Shown here in pieces: positions 26,948 through 36,229 of a DNA stretch of 58,206 nucleotides. The stretch comes from CAZAAW01 sp964483325 (GTDB lineage: Bacteria; Pseudomonadota; Alphaproteobacteria; Rhizobiales; Kaistiaceae). Positions within the stretch are counted from its first letter, which is position 1; each line of letters begins with the position of its first letter. The stretch lies in NCBI GenBank assembly GCA_964483325.1, contig CAZAAW010000015.1:1-58206 (forward strand), in the 5' to 3' direction. A program made the position numbers and the translations under genes. The notes under the pieces are model-generated. The model did not search any database. It had not been told where the DNA came from and saw only the letters and a list, made by a program, of their open reading frames with translations.

Positions 26948-28684
26948 CTAGAGCGAGAAGACGAACAGGATCGTCGCCGCCGGCTTCAGCTTGACGTCGG
27001 GATGGCCGTGATCGGGCGCCGTGCTCGCCAGGATCGCGACATATTCCTTGCCGTCGACGGCATAGATCGACGGCGCCGTGCGGAAGCCGACGCCGGTATT
27101 GACCTGCCACAGCGGCTTCAGCGTCTGCATGTCATAGGCGCCGAAGGTCGCATCGTTGAAGCCGGTCCACACCAGACCGGGGCTCAGCGAGACGCCGCCA
27201 TTGTTCGGATAGGCATAGTCGAAGCGGGCGACCTGCTTGCCGGTGGCGAGGTCGTGGGCAACGATGGCGCCGCTCGGCGCATCGCCGAACTGCTGCATGG
27301 CGCCGCCGAAGAAGCCCTGACCCGGATGCACGTCTTCCGGGTTGTTGACCTGGGCGCTCTGGATGTAGCAGCCGAAGTCCATCGTCCCGGCATAGGCGAT
27401 GCCGGTTGTCGGATCGACTGCCGTCGGCTGGAAGTTGACGCCGCCATGCTGGTGCGGGCAGGGCGTGACCTCCGGCCCGCCGCGGCGCTGGGCGCCGAAG
27501 GCATAGACCTGCAGGTCCTGGCTCGGATCGTACTCGACCGGCTTGCCGGTCTTCGGGTCGATGCCCGCCGTCCAGGTCAGCTTCTCGATATAGGGCGTGG
27601 CGCCGACGAAGGTGCCGTCCTCGCGGTTCAGGGTGTAGAGGAAGCCGTCGCGGTTGAAGAGGGCGACGAGCTTGCGGCCGCCGGCATCAACCAACTGGTG
27701 CGTGCCGATGGCGTCATAGTCGGTCATGTCGCCCGGGATGTACTGGAAGTACCATTTCAGCGTGCCCGCATCGGCATCGACCGCCAGCGTCGAGTTCGAA
27801 TAGAGGTTGTCGCCGGGGCGGTATTCCGGATCCATCATCGGCACGGGGTTGCCGGTGCCCCAATAGATCGTGTTCGTCGCCGGTTCAAAGGAGCCCGTGC
27901 TCCACAGGGCGGCGCCGCCGGTCTTCCAGCAGTCCGGATTGCCGGTCTGGTCGCACTTCCAGGTCTCCGAACCCGGCTGTCCCGGCTCCGGGATCGTGTA
28001 AAGCCGCCACAGCTCCTTGCCTTCCGCGGCCGGGTCGATCGCCGCCATGAAGCCGCGTGTCGCCCAGTCGCCATTGCTCTGGCCAACGACCACCTTGTCG
28101 TTGACGTTGATCATCGTGCCCTCGAAGCCTTCGCCGGGATTCTGGGTGATCTGCTGCTCCCAGACGACCTCGCCCGACTCGTCGTCGCAGGCAACGACGC
28201 GGCCGTCGCCGAGCGCCGTCAGGACCTGGCTGCCCTGCAGCACCAGGCCGACATTGCGCACGCGCGTCAGGGCGCCGGGCGCCTTGTCGACGCCGGTGTC
28301 GCAGATCCAGACAAGCGTGCCCTGCTTGCCGGTATTGGCGTTGATCTTGTAGGGCGTCCCCCACTGATCGGCGACATAGATGAAGCCGTCCTTGATCAGC
28401 GGCGTCATCTGGGCGCCGCTGGGATTGGTCTCGCCGATGCCGTTCAGCGGCACGGCGAAGGCCATGCGCATGCCCGACACATTCGCCGGCGTGATCTCGG
28501 TGAGCGGCGAATAGCGGTTGGAATCATAGGTGCGGTTGTCCATCAGCCAGTTGGCGGCTTCGGCCTCGGAGCCGGCATTGGCGAGACGGTCGGCGGTCAC
28601 CGGGCCGCCATCGGCGGCAGAGGCGGCGACGGCCCATAGTGAGCCGGCAGCGATGCCGGCGAGAAGAGAATGCTTCCTCAACAT
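26948..28684 (-). CDS. PQQ-dependent alcohol dehydrogenase (divergent clade, copy 1)
   Basis: 578-aa periplasmic quinoprotein with an eight-bladed propeller (W-motifs such as GTLVWICDTG, EVVWEQQ, ELWRLYT, LKWYFQY). Start at 28684 gives a signal peptide (LLAGIAAGSLWAVAASAADG); AGAGGA lies upstream. Metal-site positions: N279 in GTGNP and the catalytic pair D322-Y323-D324 (TDYDAIG); the extra Asp at +2 is the lanthanide signature. The usual metal-binding Glu (GAExGxRG) is Asp206 (NGDWATRG), and the vicinal Cys-Cys pair is absent. It is followed by its cytochrome. The substrate is unknown. Confidence 0.88.
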   Translation of the reverse strand: MLRKHSLLAGIAAGSLWAVAASAADGGPVTADRLANAGSEAEAANWLMDNRTYDSNRYSPLTEITPANVSGMRMAFAVPLNGIGETNPSGAQMTPLIKDGFIYVADQWGTPYKINANTGKQGTLVWICDTGVDKAPGALTRVRNVGLVLQGSQVLTALGDGRVVACDDESGEVVWEQQITQNPGEGFEGTMINVNDKVVVGQSNGDWATRGFMAAIDPAAEGKELWRLYTIPEPGQPGSETWKCDQTGNPDCWKTGGAALWSTGSFEPATNTIYWGTGNPVPMMDPEYRPGDNLYSNSTLAVDADAGTLKWYFQYIPGDMTDYDAIGTHQLVDAGGRKLVALFNRDGFLYTLNREDGTFVGATPYIEKLTWTAGIDPKTGKPVEYDPSQDLQVYAFGAQRRGGPEVTPCPHQHGGVNFQPTAVDPTTGIAYAGTMDFGCYIQSAQVNNPEDVHPGQGFFGGAMQQFGDAPSGAIVAHDLATGKQVARFDYAYPNNGGVSLSPGLVWTGFNDATFGAYDMQTLKPLWQVNTGVGFRTAPSIYAVDGKEYVAILASTAPDHGHPDVKLKPAATILFVFSL

Positions 28685-29018
28685 GCAGGTGTTTCCTCTT
28701 GGTCGTGTTTTTTTCGTAAGGCCCACGGGCAATCGCAGCTTTGCATCCTTCACCCTGCGAATCCATAGAAATGAAAGGAAGCATACAAGCAGTGTCGCGA
28801 ATGATTGCCGGAGGAAGCGCGCCTTCATGCAGAAGATATGAATATAAATCAGCGCAATTGACTATTTGTCATCGACCTTGAATAGCCGGCAAAAGGCTGG
28901 ATGGGCGCCATCACTCCGCGGAAGGATTCGCCCCCTGACCTTGCCGGCCCTTGCCGTCCGGGGCGGGGTGCCGTCTCTATGGGAGGACATGGAGCAGCTT
29001 GCCTTACGGAGTGACGCC
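28685..29018. promoter_or_regulatory. 334-nt divergent promoter region
   Basis: This gap separates the leftward PQQ dehydrogenase operon from the rightward propeller protein, so promoters for both must lie here. It contains an AT-rich stretch (about 28835-28875) and a run of T (28709-28716). I cannot pick out specific -35/-10 boxes or an operator with confidence. Confidence 0.5.
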
Positions 29019-30602
29019 GTGAAGAACGGATTCCTGCTTTTCCTGGTCGCCGGCCTCGCCGCGACCGCGGCAGCCGCCGATGAATGGACGCTGCCGAACT
29101 ACGACCTCGCCAATTCGCGCCATCCGAGAGGAGAGACGGCGATCTCGGTCGAGAACGTCGCCCGGCTTGCGCCGGTCGAGACCATCACCACCAGCGGGTC
29201 GAACTGGGCGACGCCGACGGTGCAGAACGGCGAGGTCTTCGTGACCGATTCAGGTGGCGCGCTGACACGCATCGACGCCAAGAGCGGCGATGTCCTGTGG
29301 TCGCACCAGCTCTCCGACTATAACGGCGTCGAGAAGTCTTCGGCGCGGACCAGCGTCATCGTCGCCGACGACCTTGTCCTGGTCGGCGACCGCAGCGGCG
29401 CGCACATGATCGCCGTCGAGATCGAGACCGGCAAGCTGCGCTGGATCACCCAGCTCGACGACAATCCGCGCGCCATCATCACCGGCTCGCCGATCCGCCT
29501 CGGCGACCGGCTCTATGTCGGCGTGTCGTCCAATGAGGGCTCGCAGTTCCTCAAGGACCGCAACCACCAGACGAGCTTCCGCGGCAGCCTGCAGGCGATC
29601 GATATTCCCACCGGCAAGATCGTCTGGAAGACCTACACCATGCCCGATAATGGCGGCGCCACCGACAGCTGGAGCGGCGGCGCCGTCATCAGCGTGCCGG
29701 CGATCGACGAGAAGCGCGGCGTCCTCTACTTCACCACCGATCACCATTACCGGCTGTCCGAGGAGGCCGCCGCGTGCCTCGCCGCGGCGCCCGACGACTG
29801 GGATGCCGCCTGCCTGCCGGACGACATGCGTTCGAGCTCCGTCACCGCCCTCGATCTTGAGACCGGCGCGGTGAAATGGTCTTTCTTCGGCTCCGGCGCC
29901 GATGTCTGGGAGATGGCCTGCGGAGAGCTGCCGCGCGCCACCTATCCCTTCCCGATGCATGAGATCGGCGTCGCCGATCCGGTGCGCATCTGCCCGCCGC
30001 CCGGCGACTTCCTCAACTGGTCCTTCGCGGCCGGGTCGCCGCAGCTCTTCACCGCGACGATCGACGGCAAGGCGCGCGATCTCGTCGGTGCCGCCGAGAA
30101 GAGCGGCATCTACTGGGCCTTCGACGCCGATAGCGGCGAGGTGGTCTGGCATACGCTGATCGGCCCGTGGTCGGAGCCCGGCGGCCTCACCTGGGGCGCC
30201 GCCTATGACGGCGAGCGGCTCTATCTGGCGCTCACCAACCTGGAAGGCGTGCCACACCGGCTGAAGGACGGCGAGATCGTCACCGGCGGCTCCTGGGCGG
30301 CGCTGGATCCTGCCACCGGCGCGATCCTGTGGCAGGTCGGCGATCCGCAGAACGCGCCCGACTATGCCGCGCCGGTGGTCGCCAACGGCGTCGTCTATGT
30401 CGGCTCGATGGCGACGACGGGCGACCAGATGTACGCCCTCGATGCCAGCAACGGTGCCATTCTGTGGCGCTTTGCGGCGGGCGGATCGGTGGCCAGCCAT
30501 CCGGCCATCTCCGACGGCCGCGTCTACTGGGGCTCGGGCTTCCCGCTGTTCGGCGGCGTCGGCAACGACAAGATCTACGTCTTCGCCGTCGACGGTCGGT
30601 AG
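29019..30602 (+). CDS. PVA-dehydrogenase-like PQQ propeller protein
   Basis: 527-aa exported beta-propeller. GTG at 29019 has CGGAG upstream and gives a compact signal peptide (MKNGFLLFLVAGLAATAAAA); an ATG at 28989 is possible but its ribosome site is too close. Repeated PQQ-type W-motifs are seen (GDVLWSHQL, GKLRWITQL, GKIVWKTYT, GAVKWSFFG, GEVVWHTLI, GAILWQVGD, GAILWRFAA). The order and the CxxxxxxDDWDAACLPDDMRSSSV segment resemble polyvinyl-alcohol dehydrogenases. No heme motif. It has clear differences from the two 578-aa paralogues and may be a dehydrogenase or an accessory binding protein. Confidence 0.8.
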   Translation: MKNGFLLFLVAGLAATAAAADEWTLPNYDLANSRHPRGETAISVENVARLAPVETITTSGSNWATPTVQNGEVFVTDSGGALTRIDAKSGDVLWSHQLSDYNGVEKSSARTSVIVADDLVLVGDRSGAHMIAVEIETGKLRWITQLDDNPRAIITGSPIRLGDRLYVGVSSNEGSQFLKDRNHQTSFRGSLQAIDIPTGKIVWKTYTMPDNGGATDSWSGGAVISVPAIDEKRGVLYFTTDHHYRLSEEAAACLAAAPDDWDAACLPDDMRSSSVTALDLETGAVKWSFFGSGADVWEMACGELPRATYPFPMHEIGVADPVRICPPPGDFLNWSFAAGSPQLFTATIDGKARDLVGAAEKSGIYWAFDADSGEVVWHTLIGPWSEPGGLTWGAAYDGERLYLALTNLEGVPHRLKDGEIVTGGSWAALDPATGAILWQVGDPQNAPDYAAPVVANGVVYVGSMATTGDQMYALDASNGAILWRFAAGGSVASHPAISDGRVYWGSGFPLFGGVGNDKIYVFAVDGR

Positions 30603-30617
30603 GTCGCACGCCATGAC

Positions 30618-30649
30618 CGGGCGCGGCGCAGCTCTGCGCGCCGCGCCCG
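30618..30649 (+). terminator. terminator after the propeller gene
   Basis: CGGGCGCGGCGC and GCGCCGCGCCCG form a perfect 12-bp stem around an 8-nt loop, 16 nt after the stop codon, followed by TCTTTCAG. This is the most terminator-like hairpin in the quinoprotein region. Confidence 0.7.
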
Positions 30650-30753
30650 TCTTTCAGATTCGGACAGGAATTCATCGTGCGCCTGTTTGTATGGCGCCCT
30701 TCCTCCACTAGACTTGGAGGAAGAGGCGGCGTCCGAGGCCGGGCGAGGAAGGG

Positions 30754-31884
30754 ATGGAAAGCCTGCTGACGGCGATCTACGACGCCGCTCTGGAGCCGGG
30801 CCTGTGGCGCTAGGCGCTGGCGCAGATCGCCACCTCGACGCGCTCCCTCGGCGCCTCGATCATCGGCCTCGATCCGGTGGCGCGCGGCGAATTGCTGGCC
30901 GTCTCGTCGAACATCGCCACGGAGCACCTCAAGCACTACCAGAACGTCCTGCAGCTCGGCGACGAACTGCTGCAGATGGCGATGCCGGTGCCGATCGGGC
31001 GGGTGCGCCGGCGCGAGGAGGTGATCGACGACAAGCGTTTCGTCGCCACCTCCATTTATCGCGACTGGTATGTGCCGAACGACATGCACCACCTGTCCTC
31101 GGCGATGCTGTCCGGCTGGGCGCGCGGCGGCATGAGCATCGCCATCTACCGGCCGCGCGGCGCCCGGCCTTATGAGGACAGGACGCTGGAGACCTTCAGC
31201 CGGCTCGTGCCGCATATCCAGAAGGCGCTGCAGATCCGCACGATTGTCGACCGCCACGAGATGCTGTCGGCCGGCGCCTTCGAGGCGCTCGACCACCTGC
31301 CGCATGCCGTCTTCCTGCTTGGCCGCGGCGGCGAGGTGATCCATTGCAACAGCATCGCCGTGGCGCGCCTGACGCGCGCCGTGCTGCCGGTGACGGTCGA
31401 GAAGGGCCGGCTGGTCGCGGCGCCGCACCCTGCCGGCATCGCCGCCGGCGAGTGCCTCGCCGCTTTCGTGCGCAGCCGGCCGGCGCGGCCGCTGCTGCGC
31501 CGGCTCGGCGCCGCCGAGCCCGCCGACGGCTTCGTCCTCTGCCTGCCGCTGCAGGGGCTGCGGCGCGAGCGGCTGGCGCTCGATGCCGGCGATCCGGCGG
31601 CGCTGGTGGTGATCAGTGACGGGCCGATCGACCCGGCCGTCACCATGAACGTGCTGGCCCGCCTCTACGGGCTGACGGCAGCCGAGGCGCGGGTGGCGCT
31701 GGCATTAGCGCAGGGCCACAGCGTCGACGAGATCTCCGCGATGCTCGACATCCAGGCCGACTCGGTACGCACCATGCTGAAGCGCGCCTATACCAAGACC
31801 GGCGCCGGCAGCCAGGCGCAGCTTGTGGCGCTCCTCCTCGGCGGGCCGGCCGCCTTCCTGCACGACGCCGTCGAGACGGCCTGA
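30754..31884 (+). pseudogene. LuxR-family regulator interrupted by an in-frame amber codon
   Basis: An ATG at 30754 preceded by GAGGAAGGG opens MESLLTAIYDAALEPGLWR, then TAG at 30811-30813 stops it at codon 20; the same frame continues for 357 codons (ALAQIATSTRSLGASI...) to 31884. The C-terminus is a LuxR-type helix-turn-helix (LTAAEARVALALAQGHSVDEISAMLDIQADSVRTMLKRAYTKTGA), and the N-terminal part is a sensor-like domain. One base change (for example from CAG or GAG) explains the stop. The downstream part could restart at GTG 30877, giving 335 aa. It sits between quinoprotein genes it probably regulated. Confidence 0.75.
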
Positions 31885-32029
31885 GGCTGTCGCAGCAGCA
31901 CACGCCGGCGAATGCCACGGTCCCCATACGGGTAATGACAGGCGCCGCCCTGCGGCGTCAGGTCGCCGGCGCACGGAGCCGGACGTCCCTCCCGGGACGC
32001 ATCCGCACCGGCACGGAGGACAACAACCG

Positions 32030-33766
32030 ATGAAGATGCTGAAGAAGGCCCTGCTGGCGGGCGTCGCGGCGCCGCTGCTGGCGCTGCCGGTGGCCGGTTT
32101 CGCGGCCGAGGTGACGGCCGAGCGGCTGCTCAACGCGGCGCAGGACGGCGACAACTGGCTGATGGTGCACCGCACCTATGACAGCCACCGCTTCTCGCCG
32201 CTGACCGAGATCAACCGCGACACCGTCAAGAACCTGCACGTCGCCTATACCACGGCGATCGGCGGCTTCGCCGGTGGCGGCAACTGGACCGAGGGCGGCC
32301 TGCAGTCGACGCCGCTGGTCGACGGCGGCATGATGTATGTCATCGACGGCTGGGGGGCGATCTACAAGCTCGACGTCACCGCCGGCGACCGCGGCCCGAT
32401 CGTCTGGACGATGGATCCGGGCGTCGACAAGGCGTCGGCCCTGCCGATCAACCGCGGCGGCGCCCTTATCGGCAATCAGGTGATCTCCATCACCGCCCAT
32501 GGCGTCAACTGGACCAATGCCGAGACCGGCGAGCTGGTCAACACTGTCGAGCCGGACGATCCGGCGCAGAATACCGGCTTCTACCTGTCGGCGGCGCCGC
32601 TGGTCATCGGCGACAAGATCATCATCGGCGGCGCCGGCGGCGATGCCGGCTCGCGCGACCACATCACCGCCTACAGCGTCAAGGACGGCACGCAGCTGTG
32701 GCGCACCTATTCCATCCCGGCGCCGGGCGAGCCCGGCTCGGAGACCTGGAAGGACGACAACAACGCCTGGCAGCATGGCGGCGGCGCCTTCTGGGTCACC
32801 GGCTCCTACGATCCCGACCAGAACGTCACCATCTGGGGCTCGGCCAATCCGGTGCCGATGTTCGACCCGGACTATCGTCCCGGCGACAATCTCTTCACCA
32901 ACTCCGCCATCGCCTTCGACGTCGATAGCGGTGCGATGAAGTGGTACTTCCAGTACACGCCGAACGACTTCCTCGACTATGACGAGGTCGGCGTTCACCT
33001 GCTGGTCGATACCGAGGTCAATGGCGAGCCGCGCAAGGTCGTGGCGCATTTCGGCCGCAACGGCTTCTTCTATACGCTCGACCGCACCAACGGCCAGTTC
33101 ATCAATGCCGGCCAGTACGTCTCCAAGCTCAACTGGACGGCCGGCATCGACCCGAAGACCGGCAAGCCGGTCGAATACGACCCGTCGAAGGACATCCAGA
33201 CCTATGCCATCGGCGCCCCGTCGCGCCGCGCGCAGGGCGAGGTGACGGCCTGCCCGCACATCCAGGGCGGCGTCAACATGTTCCCGACCGCCTATAGCGA
33301 CGCCACCAGGCTGGCCTACGGCGCCGGCCTCGAGGACGGCTGCTCCAACGTCGCCGCCGACGCCTCGAAGGACCAGGGCCCGGCCTGGAACGGCGGCTCG
33401 GCGGCGCTGGCCGACCGCATGCTCGGCGGCATCACCGCCATGGACCCGGCCACCGGCCAGCAGGCCGGGAAGCACACCTTCGACTACCCGTCCTATTCCG
33501 GCGTGCTGGCGACTGCCGGCGGCCTTGTCTTCACCACGACGCTCGACGGCACGGTCTGGGCGCTCGACGACAAGACGCTGGAGCCGCTGTGGCACTTCAA
33601 CACCGGCACGCTGTCGACGGCGCCGCCGATGACCTACTCGGCCGGCGGCAAGCAGTATGTCGCCGTGCTGCTGGGCGCCAATGCCATCGCCCGCGGCCCG
33701 CTCGGCAAGACGCCGGAAGCAGCGGAAATCCGCAACACGTCGATGCTCTACGTGTTCGGCCTCTAG
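32030..33766 (+). CDS. PQQ-dependent alcohol dehydrogenase (divergent clade, copy 2)
   Basis: 578-aa exported quinoprotein, the same length as the copy at 26948 and clearly paralogous (both contain NWTAGIDPKTGKPVEYDPS or WTAGIDPKTGKPVEYDPS). Start at 32030 has ACGGAGGA upstream and a signal peptide (KALLAGVAAPLLALPVAGFAA). N273 (GSANP) and D316-Y317-D318 (LDYDEVG) mark the metal/catalytic site with the lanthanide-type second Asp; the usual Glu is D205 (GGDAGSRD), and there is no Cys-Cys pair (VWTMDPGVDK). It lies 145 nt after the broken LuxR gene and has no cytochrome of its own. Confidence 0.88.
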   Translation: MKMLKKALLAGVAAPLLALPVAGFAAEVTAERLLNAAQDGDNWLMVHRTYDSHRFSPLTEINRDTVKNLHVAYTTAIGGFAGGGNWTEGGLQSTPLVDGGMMYVIDGWGAIYKLDVTAGDRGPIVWTMDPGVDKASALPINRGGALIGNQVISITAHGVNWTNAETGELVNTVEPDDPAQNTGFYLSAAPLVIGDKIIIGGAGGDAGSRDHITAYSVKDGTQLWRTYSIPAPGEPGSETWKDDNNAWQHGGGAFWVTGSYDPDQNVTIWGSANPVPMFDPDYRPGDNLFTNSAIAFDVDSGAMKWYFQYTPNDFLDYDEVGVHLLVDTEVNGEPRKVVAHFGRNGFFYTLDRTNGQFINAGQYVSKLNWTAGIDPKTGKPVEYDPSKDIQTYAIGAPSRRAQGEVTACPHIQGGVNMFPTAYSDATRLAYGAGLEDGCSNVAADASKDQGPAWNGGSAALADRMLGGITAMDPATGQQAGKHTFDYPSYSGVLATAGGLVFTTTLDGTVWALDDKTLEPLWHFNTGTLSTAPPMTYSAGGKQYVAVLLGANAIARGPLGKTPEAAEIRNTSMLYVFGL

Positions 33767-33777
33767 GCCGGCACGAA

Positions 33778-33820
33778 GGGCGGGGCCGCGCGTGCCGGGG
33801 GGCGGCGCGCGGCCCCGCCC
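33778..33820. terminator. very strong bidirectional hairpin
   Basis: GGGCGGGGCCGCGCG and CGCGCGGCCCCGCCC form a perfect 15-bp GC stem with a 13-nt loop in the 79-nt gap between the converging PQQ gene and the small secreted protein gene. It should terminate or protect transcripts from both sides. Confidence 0.7.
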
Positions 33821-33845
33821 TCATTTCGGGAGAGAGCGGCCGCTT

Positions 33846-34235
33846 TCAGCAGCGGTCGAGGGAAGCGAGCGAGAATTGCGGCACGGTCGGCGGCGTGCCG
33901 ACGCCGATCATGACGAAGCCGTCGCCATTGGCGGCGACCATGTAGCAGCGGTTGAACCACTGCGTCGTCAGGCAGAGCTTACCGTCCTCGACCTTCCATT
34001 TCCCCCAGGTGAGGCTGCAGAAGCCGAAGCCCCAGCCCTTGGTTTCCATCTCGCCGTCGCCGCGCAGGACGAACGACATGCGGTCGCCATCGGGGATGGA
34101 GATCGTCGTCTGCTTGCCGAAGGCGGTCCTGATGAACCTGTCGAGATCGGTCTCGTCGGCCTGGGCCGCGCCGGCCGCGACAAGCGGCGTGGCGAAGGCG
34201 ACAGCGATACGCAGGCAATGCCTGAGCCTGTCCAT
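33846..34235 (-). CDS. small exported protein, unknown function
   Basis: 129 residues. The start at 34235 (MDRLRHCLRIAVAFATPLVAAGAAQA) gives a signal peptide; longer in-frame extensions are antisense to the oxidoreductase gene. The mature domain is a single small beta-rich module with aromatic residues and cysteines (GFGFCSLTWGKWKVEDGKLCLTTQWFNRCYMV), ending in a C-terminal Cys. The pattern G.W....G.LC recalls heme- or lipocalin-like periplasmic modules, but I do not recognise the family. Confidence 0.65.
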   Translation of the reverse strand: MDRLRHCLRIAVAFATPLVAAGAAQADETDLDRFIRTAFGKQTTISIPDGDRMSFVLRGDGEMETKGWGFGFCSLTWGKWKVEDGKLCLTTQWFNRCYMVAANGDGFVMIGVGTPPTVPQFSLASLDRC

Positions 34236-34419
34236 GATTCCATCGCGGATTGCTGCTGCAGCGATACGGCCAGTCTGAAGGCTTTCCCGGCGGGTGGCAA
34301 ACCGCCTTCCGGACAGCCTCTTCGCCGCAGGCCGGAGCACTGGCCGGCGGCGCACAAGGCGCCTAGCCTCAGCCGTGGCGCGCCGCCCATGCCGGGCGGG
34401 CGCAAGCTGGGGAGCGGCC

Positions 34420-35562
34420 ATGAGCATCGACGGCAAACCGCATATCGTTCTTCTCGGCGCCGGCTTCGGCGGCCTGGAGCTCGCCACGCTGCTGTCGGAG
34501 GCGCTCGGCGACAGCGTCGCCGTCACGCTGATCGACGGCAGCGATGCCTTCGTCTTCGGCTTCTCCAAGCTCGACGTCATGTTCGGCCACGCCGAGGCTG
34601 CTGCCGTGCGCCTGCCCTACAGCCGCTACGCCCGGCCCGGCGTGCGGCTGCTGCGGCGGACGATCACCGCCATCGACCCGGTGGCGCGGCGGGTGACGAC
34701 CGACGACGGCGTCTTCGAGGCCGACTATCTCGTCGTCGGGCTCGGCGCCGACTACGATTTCGACGCCACGCCAGGGCTTGCGGGGACGAACGAGTTCTAC
34801 ACCGTCGCCGGCGCCGAGCGCCTGCGCGACGTGCTGCCCGGCTTCACGCATGGCAGGGCGCTGATCGGAGTCTGCGGCGCGCCCTACAAATGCCCGCCGG
34901 CGCCCAGCGAATGCGCCCTGATGCTGCACGACTATCTCGTCGCCCGCGGCGTCCGCGACGCCTGCGAGATCGCCTTCGTCCTGCCTCTGCCGAGCCCGGT
35001 GCCGCCGTCGCCGGAGACCTCGCAGGCGCTTCTTGCCGCCTTCGCCGAGCGCGGCATCACCTTCATTCCGGGCCGCCGCGTCGCCTCGATCGACAATGGC
35101 CGCCATGTCGCCGTTCTCGACGACGGCACCGAGATGCCGTTCGATCTTTTCCTCGGCGTGCCCAGGCACCGCGTCCCGCAGGTGGTGCTGGACAGCGGCC
35201 TTGCCGAGGACGGCTGGATTCCCGTCAATCCGCGCACGCTGGAAACCCGCCATGCCGATGTCTGGGCCATCGGCGACGGCGCCAATACCGGCGCGCCGAA
35301 GGCCGGCGTCTTCGCCGAAGGCGGTGCCCGGGCAGTCGCCAGCGCCCTCATCGCCCGCATCCGCGGTAGCGGCACGCGCCAGGATTATGCCGGCGCCGGC
35401 ACCTGCTACATCGAGTTCGGCGGCGGCCGCATCGGCAAGGTCGAGGTGGATTTCTTCTCCGGGCCGAAGCCGACCGGCACCTATCATGCGCCGTCGCTGG
35501 AGCTGCGGCGGGACAAGGAAGCCTTTGGCGCGGCGCGCCGGGCGCGCTGGTTCGGGATGTAG
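34420..35562 (+). CDS. FAD-dependent oxidoreductase, sulfide:quinone reductase-like
   Basis: 380-aa flavoprotein. The FAD-binding fold opens with IVLLGAGFGGLELATLL (GxGxxG, residues 11-16) and closes with WAIGDGANTGAPKAGVFAEGGARAVASAL. The motif GVCGAPYKCPPAPSECALMLHDYL is typical of the SQR/flavocytochrome c branch rather than NDH-2. Start at 34420 (MSIDGKPH) has GGGGAG upstream. Substrate cannot be fixed by sequence; catalytic cysteines of true SQR would have to be mapped by alignment. Divergent from the small secreted gene. Confidence 0.82.
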   Translation: MSIDGKPHIVLLGAGFGGLELATLLSEALGDSVAVTLIDGSDAFVFGFSKLDVMFGHAEAAAVRLPYSRYARPGVRLLRRTITAIDPVARRVTTDDGVFEADYLVVGLGADYDFDATPGLAGTNEFYTVAGAERLRDVLPGFTHGRALIGVCGAPYKCPPAPSECALMLHDYLVARGVRDACEIAFVLPLPSPVPPSPETSQALLAAFAERGITFIPGRRVASIDNGRHVAVLDDGTEMPFDLFLGVPRHRVPQVVLDSGLAEDGWIPVNPRTLETRHADVWAIGDGANTGAPKAGVFAEGGARAVASALIARIRGSGTRQDYAGAGTCYIEFGGGRIGKVEVDFFSGPKPTGTYHAPSLELRRDKEAFGAARRARWFGM

Positions 35563-35570
35563 TCCCGGCG

Positions 35571-35951
35571 TCAGGGGCCGTCGGACTGCGCCGGCGGCTC
35601 GGACAGGCCTTCGAAACCCGGAGCGTCCGGCTCACCCTCGCTGCGGTCGCGATAGAGCGCCGCCCGCACCAGCAGCATCAACGTCACCGGCGTCGTGACG
35701 GTCAGGAACACGGCGATCAGCACTTCGTGCAGCACCGGCCGCGACTGCACCACGGAGAAGAAGATCATCGAGGCGATGAGAATGCTGCCGGCGCCCAGCG
35801 TGGTGCCGAGCGTCGGCGCATGGACGCGCTCGTAGAAGCTCTTCAGGCGCAGGACGCCGACGGCGCCGAGCAGCGTCAGCCCGGACCCGACGAGGAGAAG
35901 GACGGCGACCAGTATCGCCACCCAGACCGGCAGGTCGGCGGCGTGGTTCAT
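35571..35951 (-). CDS. phaG: cation/H+ antiporter subunit G
   Basis: 126-aa small membrane subunit of the Mrp/Pha/Mnh Na+(K+)/H+ antiporter. Three hydrophobic segments, with the family core LTLLGAVGVLRLKSFYERVHAPTLGTTLG. It is the last gene of the six-gene operon and overlaps the stop of the F gene by 4 nt. The C-terminal tail is acidic and longer than usual. Confidence 0.93.
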   Translation of the reverse strand: MNHAADLPVWVAILVAVLLLVGSGLTLLGAVGVLRLKSFYERVHAPTLGTTLGAGSILIASMIFFSVVQSRPVLHEVLIAVFLTVTTPVTLMLLVRAALYRDRSEGEPDAPGFEGLSEPPAQSDGP

Positions 35952-36229
35952 TCGATGACCTCGCCGCGCATCAGGAACTTGGCCAGCGCCACCGACGAGA
36001 CGAAGCCGAGCAGCGCGATGGTGAGCGCCGCCTCGAAATAGAAGGTGCTGCCGGTACGGATGCCGAAGGTCAGGAAAAGCAGCATGGCGTCGACATAGAG
36101 GGCGTCGAAGCAGAGGACGCGGTCCTGGGCGCGCGGGCCGCGCACCAGGCGGACCAGCATGCAGGCCATGGCCAGCACCAGGAAGATCTGCGACAAGCCG
36201 ATGGCCCATGCGAGAACAGCCGCGCTCAT
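35948..36229 (-). CDS. phaF: cation/H+ antiporter subunit F
   Basis: 93-aa, three-helix subunit with the family signature VRGPRAQDRVLCFDALYVDAMLLFLTFG. ATG at 36229 overlaps the phaE stop and its own stop overlaps the phaG ATG, both as ATGA, implying strict translational coupling and stoichiometric assembly. Confidence 0.93.
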   Translation of the reverse strand: MSAAVLAWAIGLSQIFLVLAMACMLVRLVRGPRAQDRVLCFDALYVDAMLLFLTFGIRTGSTFYFEAALTIALLGFVSSVALAKFLMRGEVIE

